The notes under the pieces were generated by a model. It did not search any database, was not told the DNA's origin, and was given only the letters and a program-made list of their open reading frames with translations. Below, piece by piece: positions 17,342 to 26,261 of a stretch of 64,000 bases of DNA (position 1 is the stretch's first letter; each line of letters opens with the position of its first letter). Position numbers and translations under genes: made by a program. This stretch comes from an uncultured Eubacteriales bacterium (lineage in GTDB: Bacteria; Bacillota; Clostridia; Oscillospirales; Acutalibacteraceae): assembly GCA_934445035.1 (NCBI GenBank), contig CAKSDI010000003.1:124001-188000 (forward strand), in the 5' to 3' direction.

Positions 17342-18214
17342 CTATACTCCCGAAAGATCAAAATCAGGTATCATATCCTCTTTTGAGCTTTCAAGCTCCT
17401 GAAAATAGCAGTTTTTAAAGCCCGAATTTATAATGTAATCAAGCACTTTTTCATATTCGCGCTTTGTAACTAATCTGTTTATTTCTTTATATTTATAAGC
17501 CTCTCCCCGGGGAGAATATTGGCTCATTATGCTAAATATCGCGTTACTGAATTTTTCATTTACGCAGTCAAAGATCCTGATTGCCTCATTGGTTGCCGCA
17601 GGCATTAGCAAATGCCTTATGATAATTCCGCTTTTAAGCAGTCCGTTTTCTAAGATAGGCTTGCTTTTTAAATTATAAGCATATTCTATGGCGCTTAAAG
17701 CAGTTTGCGGATAATCCTCCGCTTTAGAATACTTCTTTGCCCTGCTTTTATCAAGATATTTTAAATCAAAAAGATAAATATCGATATAATCTTTTAACAA
17801 GTCGAGTTCATATAAGCTGTCATACCCCGAAGAATTGTAAACTATCGGAATATTAGGTCTATAGATCTCAAGTGCAGACCTTATCGCATAAGCATAATGC
17901 GAGGGCGTTACAAGATTGATATTATGAGCGCCTTTTTGCTCAAGCTCTTTAAAAATTTCCGCAAGTCTTAAAACAGTTATTTTTTTGCCTTTATTTCCTC
18001 TGCTCACTTCAAAATTCTGGCAAAAAACACATCTTAAAGAGCAGCCGCTGAAAAAAACCGCTCCCGAGCCGTTTTTTCCGCTGATAACAGGCTCTTCGCC
18101 GAAATGGAGCATAGCTTTTGCCAAAACAGGCTCCAAAGGCATTTTGCAATAGCCTTTTGAGCTATCTTTCCCGCGCGGCGCATTGCACTTTCTCGGGCAC
18201 AGATTGCACAGCAT
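17342..18214 (-). CDS. Radical SAM protein, PflA-like activase family
   Basis: This 290-residue protein has the radical SAM cluster motif CSLRCVFC (C58, C62, C65) and an extra N-terminal cysteine set (C3, C6, C10, C23), as in the group annotated as putative pyruvate formate-lyase activating enzymes. No glycyl radical enzyme gene is nearby, so the target is unknown. Its first 53 bases overlap the end of the exonuclease gene in another frame. Those bases encode the N-terminal cysteines, so the overlap looks genuine. GAGGAAAAG lies before ATG 18214. Confidence 0.85.
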   Translation of the reverse strand: MLCNLCPRKCNAPRGKDSSKGYCKMPLEPVLAKAMLHFGEEPVISGKNGSGAVFFSGCSLRCVFCQNFEVSRGNKGKKITVLRLAEIFKELEQKGAHNINLVTPSHYAYAIRSALEIYRPNIPIVYNSSGYDSLYELDLLKDYIDIYLFDLKYLDKSRAKKYSKAEDYPQTALSAIEYAYNLKSKPILENGLLKSGIIIRHLLMPAATNEAIRIFDCVNEKFSNAIFSIMSQYSPRGEAYKYKEINRLVTKREYEKVLDYIINSGFKNCYFQELESSKEDMIPDFDLSGV

Positions 18215-19073
18215 TATTCTTTTCCTCTTTTTTGATCTCGCATATCCTTTTTCTGACTGTTAAACCGTCAAAGGTCTTTTTGACTGAAATTCTTCCCTGA
18301 AATTTTCTGCGGCATTTTTTGCAATAAAAATTTGCGCAGAACCACCTGTTATGATACCGCCATTTTGTTTTTCTTAAAGCTTTTTCTCCGCATTTATCAC
18401 AGAAAAAATCAAGATTTTCCTCCCCGATTTTTTCGGCGCTTAAATTTTTAAGATAATAGGATTTAAAATAAAGCTTTTTATAAAATGCGGGATCGCGCGT
18501 ATCCTGAACCTGGCAGAAAAATCTCTCTGCATTAAAATTTTTCCTTAATAGCTTAAGGCATAAAAGGCTGTCGTCTTTAGCTGTGTGAAGTTCAAGATCA
18601 TCAAAGCCTATATTATACACTTTCGCCGCGTCCTGCAAAGAAATTTGGGATTTAAGCTCTAAGCCTGAAAGCCTTATCTCATTTTGAATATACTTTTGAA
18701 GATCGAGATATTTTTCTAGCTTGAATTTTGCGCCCAAAGTCAGGTACTTTTCATTTTCTGCAATAGAATAAAGGTCGGAATTGCTCCAGGTGAGAGTGAT
18801 AAAATCCGAGCCTACCCATTTATTATATTTTTCCACCGCTTCTTTTAAAGGAATTCCCGAAAGCATTTCTTCGGTGGTTATTTTTGTAAGCTCCGTAAAG
18901 CGCGAGCTTACTTTTTTTGAAACGGAAGACTTAACATTTATTTTTAAAGTATCGATAATGTTTAAATTCTCATCGCACTTGACCGCACCGATCTGTAGGA
19001 TCTGATTTATAAATCCGTGCTTTGATTTAAGATAAACATTATCCCATTCCATATCGAGAATGACATAATTCAT
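18162..19073 (-). CDS. DnaQ-like 3'-5' exonuclease with C-terminal zinc ribbon
   Basis: This 303-residue protein has the DEDD exonuclease motif I LDMEWD (D7, E9) and later histidine/aspartate motifs (ELHTAKDDSLL). It has a C-terminal cysteine-rich region (CDKCGEK about 225, CANFYCKKC about 255) that should bind zinc. The role, whether RNA trimming or DNA proofreading, cannot be told. Its start touches the typA stop (TGATG, one base shared). Its last 18 codons are overprinted by the radical SAM start. Confidence 0.78.
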   Translation of the reverse strand: MNYVILDMEWDNVYLKSKHGFINQILQIGAVKCDENLNIIDTLKINVKSSVSKKVSSRFTELTKITTEEMLSGIPLKEAVEKYNKWVGSDFITLTWSNSDLYSIAENEKYLTLGAKFKLEKYLDLQKYIQNEIRLSGLELKSQISLQDAAKVYNIGFDDLELHTAKDDSLLCLKLLRKNFNAERFFCQVQDTRDPAFYKKLYFKSYYLKNLSAEKIGEENLDFFCDKCGEKALRKTKWRYHNRWFCANFYCKKCRRKFQGRISVKKTFDGLTVRKRICEIKKEEKNNAVQSVPEKVQCAARER

Positions 19074-20902
19074 CAGCGGTTTTTAGCCTCGTGTTTCATT
19101 CTCAGCTCTTTGCTCAAAATTTTCTTTCTGAGTCTGATATTTTCGGGAGTAATCTCCACAAGCTCGTCGTCTTTGATAAACTCAAGCGACTGCTCAAGGC
19201 TTAAAGTTGAGTGAGGAACAAGTCTTAAAGCGTCGTCAGAGCCGGAAGCACGGGTGTTTGTCATCTGCTTTTTCTTGCAGACATTGCAGACTATATCCTC
19301 GTTTTTCGGATTTTCACCCACTATCATTCCCTCATATACGGGTGTGCCGGGGCCTATAAAAAGTCTGCCCCTGCTTTGAGTATTAAAAAGTCCGTAACCG
19401 GTAGCTTCGCCTGTTTCGTGAGCTATTATCGAGCCTGTGTTTCTCTGCTCGATATTGCCCTTGAATTCCTCGTAACCGTTGAAAACATGGTTCATAATTC
19501 CGTTTCCGTTAGTATCAGTCATAAACTGTGAGCGGTAGCCTAAAAGACCTCTTGCAGGAATTACAAACTCCATATGTGACATTCCGCCGTCACGCGTGCC
19601 CATATTCTTGATCTCTGCGTGCCTGCTGCCGAGCCTTTCCATTACAACGCCGACATAGGTGTCCGGCACTTCTATCATCAAAAGCTCCATAGGCTCTAAA
19701 AGCTTGCCGTTTTCATCCTTTTTATAGATAACCTCCGGAGGAGATACCTGGAATTCATAACCCTGCCTGCGCATTGTTTCAATAAGTATCGAAAGGTGGA
19801 GCTCGCCTCTTCCGGATACCTTGAAAGTATCCGCGCTGTCGGTTTCTTCCACGCGAAGGCTTACATTTGTCATAACCTCTTTAAAGAGCCTGTCACGGAG
19901 ATTTCTTGAAGTAACGAATTTTCCGTCCTGCCCTGCAAAGGGAGAGTTATTTACCATAAAGTTCATTGAAAGCGTCGGCTCGTCTATCTTAACAAAAGGC
20001 AATGCCTCGATATTTTCGGGATCGCAGGCAGTTTCGCCTATTTCAAGATCGGCAATTCCCGCAACCTGAACTATATCTCCGACTGTGGCTGATTCGACCT
20101 CGGTTCTTTTAAGACCGCTGTACATAAAGAGCTTAGCGATTTTTACATTGCTCGATGTGCCGTCTTTATGGCAAAGCGCAACCCTCTGCCCTACGCTGAC
20201 TGTGCCTCTTACAACTCTTCCTACGCCTATTCTGCCTAAATATTCGTCATATTCAATATTTGAGAATAAAAGCTGCAGCGGCGCCTCGGTGTCACCTTTA
20301 GGCGGCTCTATTTCCTTTACTATTTCCTCGAAAAGCGGTTTCATATCCGTACCCTTAACATCGGGCGAATAAGAAGCATAACCGTCTCTTGCAGAGGCGA
20401 ACACTACAGGGAATTCTATCTGATCGTCGTCAGCGCCGAGCTCTATGAAAAGATCAAGGACTTCGTCTACGACCTCGTGAGGTCTTGCCATAGGTCTGTC
20501 GATCTTGTTAATAACAACAACTGCTTTTTTGCCGAGAGCAAGCGCTTTTTTAAGCACAAATCTCGTCTGCGGCATACAGCCCTCAAAAGCGTCAACAAGC
20601 AAAAGAACGCCGTCTACCATCTGAAGAATTCTCTCGACCTCTCCGCCGAAATCCGCGTGTCCCGGAGTATCGATAATATTTATCTTAACGCCGTTATACA
20701 TAACGCTCGTGTTTTTCGAAAGAATTGTAATTCCTCTCTCTCTTTCGAGATCGTTAGAGTCCATTACCCTTTCGTTTACCGCTTCGTTTTCCCTGAAAGT
20801 ACCGCTCTGCTTTAAAAGCTGGTCTACAAGTGTGGTCTTACCATGGTCAACATGTGCGATTATCGCGATATTTCTTAAATTTTCAATTATTTTTTCTGCC
20901 AT
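19073..20902 (-). CDS. typA: Ribosome-associated translational GTPase TypA/BipA
   Basis: This 609-residue GTPase is of normal family length. The P-loop AHVDHGKTT spans residues 16-24, with DTPGHADFGGEVERI as G3 and NKIDRP as G4. EF-G-like domains III and V and the BipA-specific C-terminal domain follow. It acts on the ribosome in 50S assembly and stress or cold adaptation. It is the second gene of a likely transcript from the CapD-like gene, 37 bases downstream of a hairpin, and is followed by a coupled exonuclease. Confidence 0.96.
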   Translation of the reverse strand: MAEKIIENLRNIAIIAHVDHGKTTLVDQLLKQSGTFRENEAVNERVMDSNDLERERGITILSKNTSVMYNGVKINIIDTPGHADFGGEVERILQMVDGVLLLVDAFEGCMPQTRFVLKKALALGKKAVVVINKIDRPMARPHEVVDEVLDLFIELGADDDQIEFPVVFASARDGYASYSPDVKGTDMKPLFEEIVKEIEPPKGDTEAPLQLLFSNIEYDEYLGRIGVGRVVRGTVSVGQRVALCHKDGTSSNVKIAKLFMYSGLKRTEVESATVGDIVQVAGIADLEIGETACDPENIEALPFVKIDEPTLSMNFMVNNSPFAGQDGKFVTSRNLRDRLFKEVMTNVSLRVEETDSADTFKVSGRGELHLSILIETMRRQGYEFQVSPPEVIYKKDENGKLLEPMELLMIEVPDTYVGVVMERLGSRHAEIKNMGTRDGGMSHMEFVIPARGLLGYRSQFMTDTNGNGIMNHVFNGYEEFKGNIEQRNTGSIIAHETGEATGYGLFNTQSRGRLFIGPGTPVYEGMIVGENPKNEDIVCNVCKKKQMTNTRASGSDDALRLVPHSTLSLEQSLEFIKDDELVEITPENIRLRKKILSKELRMKHEAKNR

Positions 20903-20929
20903 AATGAAATCCCCCGTTTTTCACAGCCA

Positions 20930-20954
20930 AACGCCGCTCTTATTGAGCGGCGTT
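20930..20954 (-). terminator. Stop-codon hairpin between the CapD-like gene and typA
   Basis: A perfect 10-base-pair stem (AACGCCGCTC, arms 20930-20939 and 20945-20954) has the capD-like stop in its loop. The following T tract is short, so termination may be partial and allow read-through into typA. Confidence 0.6.
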
Positions 20955-22787
20955 ATAATGATATGTCGGAACAATGCGCGCTGTTATTTCTCTGATGTCC
21001 GAATTTTCATCTTCAAGCATATGCTTTAATTCTTTAAGCTCATTGAAAAATTCGTTTTCATCAAAATCAATAGCGTGACCGATATAAATAAGCCTGTTAT
21101 CTGTCTTTTTAAGTCCCTCTTCGGACATCAAAAGCTCTTCATACATTTTTTCTCCCGGTCTGAGACCGATAAATTCTATCTGAATTTCGGAATAAGGCTT
21201 GTACCCCGAAAGCCTGATAAGATTTTCGGCAAGATCGACTATTTTAACGGGCTTGCCCATATCCAAAACGAATATTTCTCCGCCCTTAGCCGAAGAGCCC
21301 GCCTGAATTACCAGCGAAACCGCCTCGGGAATAGTCATAAAGTATCTTATCATATTCGGATCGGTGACAGTAACGGGACCGCCTTTTTCTATCTGCTTTT
21401 TAAACAGCGGAATGACCGATCCGTTAGATCCTAAAACATTTCCGAATCTTACTGCGACAAATTCGGTCTTGGATTTTTCATTGACCGACTGCACTATCAT
21501 TTCACAAATTCTCTTGCTCGCACCCATAATATTGGTGGGATTGACGGCTTTATCGGTGGATATAAGCACAAACTTTTCCACTCCGTATTTATCGGCGCAA
21601 AGAGCCGTGTTATAAGTGCCGAAGACATTGTTTTTTATAGCCTCGTTAGGGCTGTCCTCCATTAAAGGCACATGCTTATGAGCGGCAGCATGGAAAACAA
21701 GCTGCGGCTTATATTTTTCAAATACAGATTCGAGTCTTTTTTTATCTCTTACTGAGCCGATAAGCGTTATAAGATCAAGCTCCGGATCAGCGAATTTAAG
21801 CTCGTTTTGTATCTCGTAAGCATTATTCTCATAAATGTCGAAAATAATGAGTCTTTTCGGATTGTGGAAAGCTATCTGTCGGCAAAGCTCGGAGCCTATC
21901 GATCCTCCGCCGCCCGTGACTAAAACTGTTTTATTCTTAATATAATCGAAAACATTCGGCAAAGTAAGATCGATAGGATCTCTTCCCAAAAGATCCTCAA
22001 TCTGAACTTCCCTTAAAGTGTTTATCTTTATCTGCTGACCGGAGAGCATTTTATATACGCTCGGCAGCACGCGGATCTTGCAGCCTGTTTTCTGACACAT
22101 TTGAAGAATTTCCGATTTTCTCGCGCTTTCGCAGGAGGGTATGGCGAAAATAATAGTATCAATATGATATTCTTTAATGCAATCGGGTATTGAATTGCAG
22201 TCCCCCACTATCTTAACGCCCGAAATATAGTTTCCTATCTTTTGAGTATTATCATCGATAGCGCATTTTATGGTGGATTTATAAAGCTCACGGTTGCTCT
22301 GGATATCATCGATAAGAAGCTTTGCGGCGTCTCCCGCGCCGATTATCATAATATTTTCTTCCGCTTTTGCGCTGCCTTTGAATATCTCTCCCACGCTGTG
22401 CCTTGCGGCAAGCCTGAAGCAGAAAATAAACACTATGGCAAAAAGAACGGATATTAAAGAAAATCTGAGTTTTATTCCGTTGTCAGGTTCAAAAATAAGA
22501 CTTGCAAAAAGCATTACAAGACCCGAAAGGCAAGCAGAGATCACAAGCCTGATATAATCCGAATATCCTGCATACTTCCACAAAATATTATAAGCCTTAA
22601 AAATATAAAGGAAAACAAAAAGCGATACCGCAAAAACCGCCGCCAATGTAAAAAACGCCCCGTTAAAACCGATCTGACAAAAAGAACCGGCTAAAAAAAC
22701 GGAAGCGACCGCAGCTGCAATATCAAATGCTATGCAAATAAGCAAAATCGTGAATCTGTTTTTAAACAAAATTATCTCTCCAAACAA
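20940..22787 (-). CDS. Nucleoside-diphosphate-sugar 4,6-dehydratase (CapD/WbpM-like, membrane)
   Basis: This 615-residue protein has four N-terminal membrane segments (about 10-115), a CoA-binding-like Rossmann region (about 140-260) and a C-terminal NAD-dependent SDR domain. The dinucleotide loop is VTGGGGSIGSELC (about 290-302) and the catalytic STDKAVNPTNIMGASKR uses the Met-x3-Lys variant of CapD/PglF/WbpM. These enzymes make UDP-4-keto-6-deoxy-GlcNAc-type sugars for surface glycans. No other glycan genes adjoin it. A very good promoter is at 22809-22837. Confidence 0.88.
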   Translation of the reverse strand: MFGEIILFKNRFTILLICIAFDIAAAVASVFLAGSFCQIGFNGAFFTLAAVFAVSLFVFLYIFKAYNILWKYAGYSDYIRLVISACLSGLVMLFASLIFEPDNGIKLRFSLISVLFAIVFIFCFRLAARHSVGEIFKGSAKAEENIMIIGAGDAAKLLIDDIQSNRELYKSTIKCAIDDNTQKIGNYISGVKIVGDCNSIPDCIKEYHIDTIIFAIPSCESARKSEILQMCQKTGCKIRVLPSVYKMLSGQQIKINTLREVQIEDLLGRDPIDLTLPNVFDYIKNKTVLVTGGGGSIGSELCRQIAFHNPKRLIIFDIYENNAYEIQNELKFADPELDLITLIGSVRDKKRLESVFEKYKPQLVFHAAAHKHVPLMEDSPNEAIKNNVFGTYNTALCADKYGVEKFVLISTDKAVNPTNIMGASKRICEMIVQSVNEKSKTEFVAVRFGNVLGSNGSVIPLFKKQIEKGGPVTVTDPNMIRYFMTIPEAVSLVIQAGSSAKGGEIFVLDMGKPVKIVDLAENLIRLSGYKPYSEIQIEFIGLRPGEKMYEELLMSEEGLKKTDNRLIYIGHAIDFDENEFFNELKELKHMLEDENSDIREITARIVPTYHYNAAQ

Positions 22788-22808
22788 CTCGTTTTAACAT
22801 ACAAAATA

Positions 22809-22837
22809 ATTATACAATATAAGCTTTCAAAAATCAA
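22809..22837 (-). promoter_or_regulatory. Promoter for the CapD-like gene (and typA operon)
   Basis: On the minus strand TTGATT (22832-22837) and TATAAT (22809-22814) are separated by 17 bases. Confidence 0.75.
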
Positions 22838-22845
22838 TATTTTCC

Positions 22846-22874
22846 TTGTAAAATATAAAAAAATATAATATAAT
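22846..22874 (+). promoter_or_regulatory. Promoter for mtaB-sigK
   Basis: TTGTAA (22846-22851) and TATAAT (22869-22874) are separated by 17 bases, about 30 bases before ATG 22905. It is back to back with the CapD-like promoter. Confidence 0.7.
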
Positions 22875-22904
22875 TATTTATGTAATTTCTAACGGAGAAA
22901 AGAT

Positions 22905-24185
22905 ATGAATGTTAAGTATATAACTTTGGGCTGTAAAGTCAATCAATATGAAACCGAGGCTATCCGCGAGCTTTTTAACCGCTCGGGCTACACGGATTTT
23001 GAAAATATAAAAGCTGATATTATCGTTATCAATACCTGCTCTGTCACCGCGCAAAGCGACAAAAAGGCGGGTCAGACTTTAAGGCGCTGCAGAAAAGAAA
23101 ATCCGCAGGCGGTTATAATTCTCACGGGCTGTATGGTCCAGGCGTTTCCCGAAAGGTCGGAAAGCTTAAAAGAGGCGGATATCGTTATCGGAAACACGGA
23201 TATTTCGAAAATTTTATCCGAAACAGAAAAGTTTTTAAAAACAAAACTTAGAATTTTTTCCGTCGATAGTCACAAAGCAACCGATGTTTACAACACTCCG
23301 CTTATTTCAAATTTCAGCGAAAGAACCAGGGCTTATATGAAGATAGAAGACGGGTGCGACAGGTTCTGCACCTACTGCATTATTCCCTATGCAAAAGGAA
23401 GAGTGCGGTCGAGAAGTCTTGATGAAATCAAGAAAGAGGCTGAAATGCTTGCTTTAAACGGGTTTTCTGAGATCGTGCTAGTAGGTATAAATCTCTCGTC
23501 TTACGGCAAAGGTGAAAATTTCGATCTTGCCGACGCGGTGGATACAGTATGTGAGACAGAAGGGATAAAAAGAGTAAGGCTCGGCTCGCTTGAGCCCGAC
23601 TGCATTTCTGACGAAATGCTGAAAAGGCTTAAAGCTCAGGAAAAATTCTGCCCGCAGTTTCACCTATCCCTCCAATCAGGCTGTGATGAAACCCTTAAAA
23701 GAATGAATCGGCATTATGACAGCAAATTCTACGAAGATCTGGTAACAAGAATAAGAAATATGTTTGAAGACGCGGCTGTTACGACCGATATAATGGTAGG
23801 CTTTGCGGGAGAAACCGACGAGGAATTTGAAAAAAGCCTAAGCTTTGTTAAAAAAATCGGGTTTGCGAGATCGCATATTTTCCCCTATTCAATAAGAAAA
23901 GGCACTCCCGCGGAAAAATATCCCGATCAGATAAAAAAAGAAATCAAAGCTTTAAGAGCTAAAAAATTGGCAGAGATCTGCATCAAAAGCGAAGAAGAAT
24001 TTTTAAATAAGCTTTGCGGCAGATCTTTTGATGTGCTTTTTGAGAGTAAAAAAGGCAATACATATGAAGGATACACCGCTAATTATTCAAAGGTTTTCGT
24101 AAAATCGGATGAAGATATACGCGGAAAGATTTTAAGAGTAAAAATCACAGAAGCTTTCAGCGATCACTGCACAGGAATTTTATAA
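22905..24185 (+). CDS. mtaB: tRNA t6A37 C2-methylthiotransferase MtaB
   Basis: This 426-residue radical SAM enzyme converts t6A37 to ms2t6A37 in tRNAs that read ANN codons. The N-terminal cluster cysteines are C10 (TLGCKVNQYE), C45 and C76. The radical SAM cluster is DGCDRFCTYC (C151, C155, C158), and a TRAM domain is at the C-terminus. TLGCKVNQYET separates MtaB from MiaB and RimO. The ribosome site GGAG lies before ATG 22905. sigK follows 62 bases downstream across a terminator-like hairpin. Confidence 0.93.
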   Translation: MNVKYITLGCKVNQYETEAIRELFNRSGYTDFENIKADIIVINTCSVTAQSDKKAGQTLRRCRKENPQAVIILTGCMVQAFPERSESLKEADIVIGNTDISKILSETEKFLKTKLRIFSVDSHKATDVYNTPLISNFSERTRAYMKIEDGCDRFCTYCIIPYAKGRVRSRSLDEIKKEAEMLALNGFSEIVLVGINLSSYGKGENFDLADAVDTVCETEGIKRVRLGSLEPDCISDEMLKRLKAQEKFCPQFHLSLQSGCDETLKRMNRHYDSKFYEDLVTRIRNMFEDAAVTTDIMVGFAGETDEEFEKSLSFVKKIGFARSHIFPYSIRKGTPAEKYPDQIKKEIKALRAKKLAEICIKSEEEFLNKLCGRSFDVLFESKKGNTYEGYTANYSKVFVKSDEDIRGKILRVKITEAFSDHCTGIL

Positions 24186-24206
24186 AATAAATATGGCAAA
24201 ATAACG

Positions 24207-24247
24207 CCCCCGTACGCATATAAATTTATCGTATGGGGGTTTATTTT
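24207..24247 (+). terminator. Terminator-like hairpin that holds the sigK ribosome site
   Basis: The arms CCCCCGTACG (24207-24216) and CGTATGGGGG (24230-24239) pair over ten positions (one G-U) and are followed by TTTATTTT. The GGGGG is also the only ribosome site for ATG 24248. The element can therefore end the mtaB transcript or mask sigK translation. Confidence 0.7.
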
Positions 24248-24931
24248 ATGCTATTTGATTTATTTTTAAAAATTGCCTGTAATCTTTATTATTTTGCTCT
24301 TCATGTAACGGGCGCGGGTGCATTCCCTCCTCCGCTTTCAGCTAAAAAAGAGGAGGAATTACTGAAGCTTTACCGCGAAACAGGCGATGAAGACGCAAAA
24401 AACAAGCTTATCGAGCACAATTTAAGGCTTGTTGCGCATATTGTTAAGAAATACTATTCCGCAGGCTGCGACCAGGATGATCTTATCTCGATAGGCACTA
24501 TCGGACTTATTAAAGCTGTTACGACCTTTAATTCCGATAAGGGAATAAGGCTTGCGACCTATGCCGCGAGATGTATTGAAAATGAAATTCTGATGTATTT
24601 CAGAAGTATAAGGAAAACATCGCAAGATGTTTATATCAGCGACCCTATAGAAACCGACCGTGACGGAAATTCTATCTCGCTTATCGATGTGATAGCGGAT
24701 AATGTTGATATCGAAGAAAAAACCGATACCAAGCTAAAGCTTGAACACTTAAGCAAAATAATAGGAAAAACTCTTGATGAGAGAGAATATAAGATAATTA
24801 GCTTAAGATACGGATTAAACGGCAATGAAGAAATGACTCAAAAGGATATTGCCAGACTTCTTAACATTTCAAGAAGCTATGTTTCAAGAATAGAGAAAGC
24901 CGCGCTTGAAAAATTAAGAAAGCAGTTTTAA
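24248..24931 (+). CDS. sigK: Sporulation mother-cell sigma factor SigK
   Basis: This 227-residue sigma-70 family protein directs late mother-cell transcription in sporulation. It has a short hydrophobic pro-region (residues 1-20, LFDLFLKIACNLYYFALHV), region 2 (NKLIEHNLRLVAHIVKKY to TYAARCIENEILMYFR) and region 4 with the HTH MTQKDIARLLNISRSYVSRI. The reading frame is whole and not split by a skin-type insertion. ATG 24248 is chosen because the upstream in-frame ATG 24233 lies inside the hairpin stem and has no ribosome site. SigE, SigF and SigG carry different pro-regions, so SigK is the best fit. Confidence 0.9.
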   Translation: MLFDLFLKIACNLYYFALHVTGAGAFPPPLSAKKEEELLKLYRETGDEDAKNKLIEHNLRLVAHIVKKYYSAGCDQDDLISIGTIGLIKAVTTFNSDKGIRLATYAARCIENEILMYFRSIRKTSQDVYISDPIETDRDGNSISLIDVIADNVDIEEKTDTKLKLEHLSKIIGKTLDEREYKIISLRYGLNGNEEMTQKDIARLLNISRSYVSRIEKAALEKLRKQF

Positions 24932-24973
24932 GAAAAGAAAGCGCCGAATTTTATTCGGTGCTTTCTTTTCTTA
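24929..24973. terminator. Bidirectional terminator built from the sigK and clpX gene ends
   Basis: A 20-base-pair stem (arms 24929-24948 and 24954-24973, one G-U) includes the sigK stop codon in one arm and the last clpX codons in the other. It separates two convergent genes whose stops are only 20 bases apart. Confidence 0.85.
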
Positions 24974-26192
24974 CGATTTTCGGTTTTCCCGATTTAACGG
25001 TATCTTTTGTTATAATAATTTTTTCTATATCGGGTTGCGAAGGTGTTTCAAACATAATATTCTGCAGCACGCTTTCAACTATCGATCTTAAGCCTCTTGC
25101 TCCCGTATTTCTTTCAACTGTCATATCGGCAATGGCGTCGAGCGCTTCTTTTCTGAATTCAAGCTTAACATTATCCATTTCGAAAAGCGCCTGATACTGC
25201 TTGATAATCGAATTTTTGGGCTTTGTCATAATATTTACAAGGGTTTCTTTATCCATTCCCTTTAAGGTTGCTATAACAGGAAGTCTTCCCACAAGCTCGG
25301 GTATCATTCCGAACTTGACAAGATCCTGATGAGTAGCAGTTTCGCAAAGCGCCTGTGCCTCAATGCTCTTCGGCGATTTCACATCGGCGCCGAATCCTAA
25401 AGAACTGCCGCCCATTCTTCTTTCGATGACCTTTTCTATACCGTCAAAGGCGCCGGCACAGATAAAGAGGATATTCGTGGTATCAATCTGAATAAACTCC
25501 TGCTGAGGGTGCTTTCTTCCTCCCTGGGGAGGAACATTTGAAACAGTTCCCTCAAGGATCTTAAGCAGTGCCTGCTGAACTCCCTCTCCGCTTACATCTC
25601 TCGTGATAGACGCATTTTCGGATTTTCTCGCTATTTTATCTATTTCATCGACATAAATTATTCCGTGCTCTGCTTTTTCAACATCATAATCCGCCGCCTG
25701 AATGAGCCTTAAAAGGATATTTTCGACATCTTCTCCGACATATCCCGCCTCGGTCAGAGTAGTTGCGTCGGTTATAGCTATAGGAACATCGAGGGTTTTT
25801 GCAAGAGTCTGCGCTAAAAGGGTTTTTCCGACTCCTGTGGGACCGAGCATTAACACATTGCTCTTAGCAAGCTCTACGCCGCATTCCTTATTATCCCTTA
25901 TTCTTTTATAATGGTTATATACGGCAACAGATAATATCTTCTTTGCCTCATCCTGGCCTATAACATATTCATCAAGCTTTTCTTTGATCTCTTTAGGCTT
26001 AGGAAGAGGTTTTTCTTCATTTTCTTTGCTTTTATTTTCGGCTGCTGCGTCATCTTCAAAAAGAAGAGAATTGCAAAAGCTTATGCAGCTGTCGCAAATA
26101 TAAACTCCGGGGCCCTCTATGAGTCTTGAAACTTCATCCTGTGTTTTTCCGCAAAAGGAACAGCAGATCTCACTATCATTATTTTTCGGCAT
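24951..26192 (-). CDS. clpX: ATP-dependent Clp protease unfoldase ClpX
   Basis: This 413-residue AAA+ unfoldase has an N-terminal zinc domain (C11, C14, C33, C36), Walker A GPTGVGKT (117-124), Walker B IIYVDEIDKI and the ClpP-docking loop region LGFGAD. It feeds tagged and regulatory proteins into ClpP, encoded just upstream. Its position after tig and clpP is the common bacterial order. GATAGGAGATAAA lies before ATG 26192. The length is normal. Confidence 0.97.
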   Translation of the reverse strand: MPKNNDSEICCSFCGKTQDEVSRLIEGPGVYICDSCISFCNSLLFEDDAAAENKSKENEEKPLPKPKEIKEKLDEYVIGQDEAKKILSVAVYNHYKRIRDNKECGVELAKSNVLMLGPTGVGKTLLAQTLAKTLDVPIAITDATTLTEAGYVGEDVENILLRLIQAADYDVEKAEHGIIYVDEIDKIARKSENASITRDVSGEGVQQALLKILEGTVSNVPPQGGRKHPQQEFIQIDTTNILFICAGAFDGIEKVIERRMGGSSLGFGADVKSPKSIEAQALCETATHQDLVKFGMIPELVGRLPVIATLKGMDKETLVNIMTKPKNSIIKQYQALFEMDNVKLEFRKEALDAIADMTVERNTGARGLRSIVESVLQNIMFETPSQPDIEKIIITKDTVKSGKPKIVRKESTE

Positions 26193-26206
26193 TTTATCTC
26201 CTATTC

Positions 26207-26248
26207 AAAACCGGAAAATACGCGTTTGTCCGCGGACTTTCCGGTTTT
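26207..26248 (-). terminator. Hairpin between clpP and clpX
   Basis: The arms AAAACCGGAAA (26207-26217) and TTTCCGGTTTT (26238-26248) enclose a second small palindrome GTCCGCGGAC. The T tract is short, so it may only reduce read-through from clpP into clpX. Confidence 0.6.
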
Positions 26249-26261
26249 TAAAAATTCTTAT

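Noticed and set aside
17342..18214. Authentic pyruvate formate-lyase activase (pflA)
   Set aside because: No pflB or other glycyl-radical enzyme is adjacent, and the extra N-terminal cysteines place it in a different subgroup.
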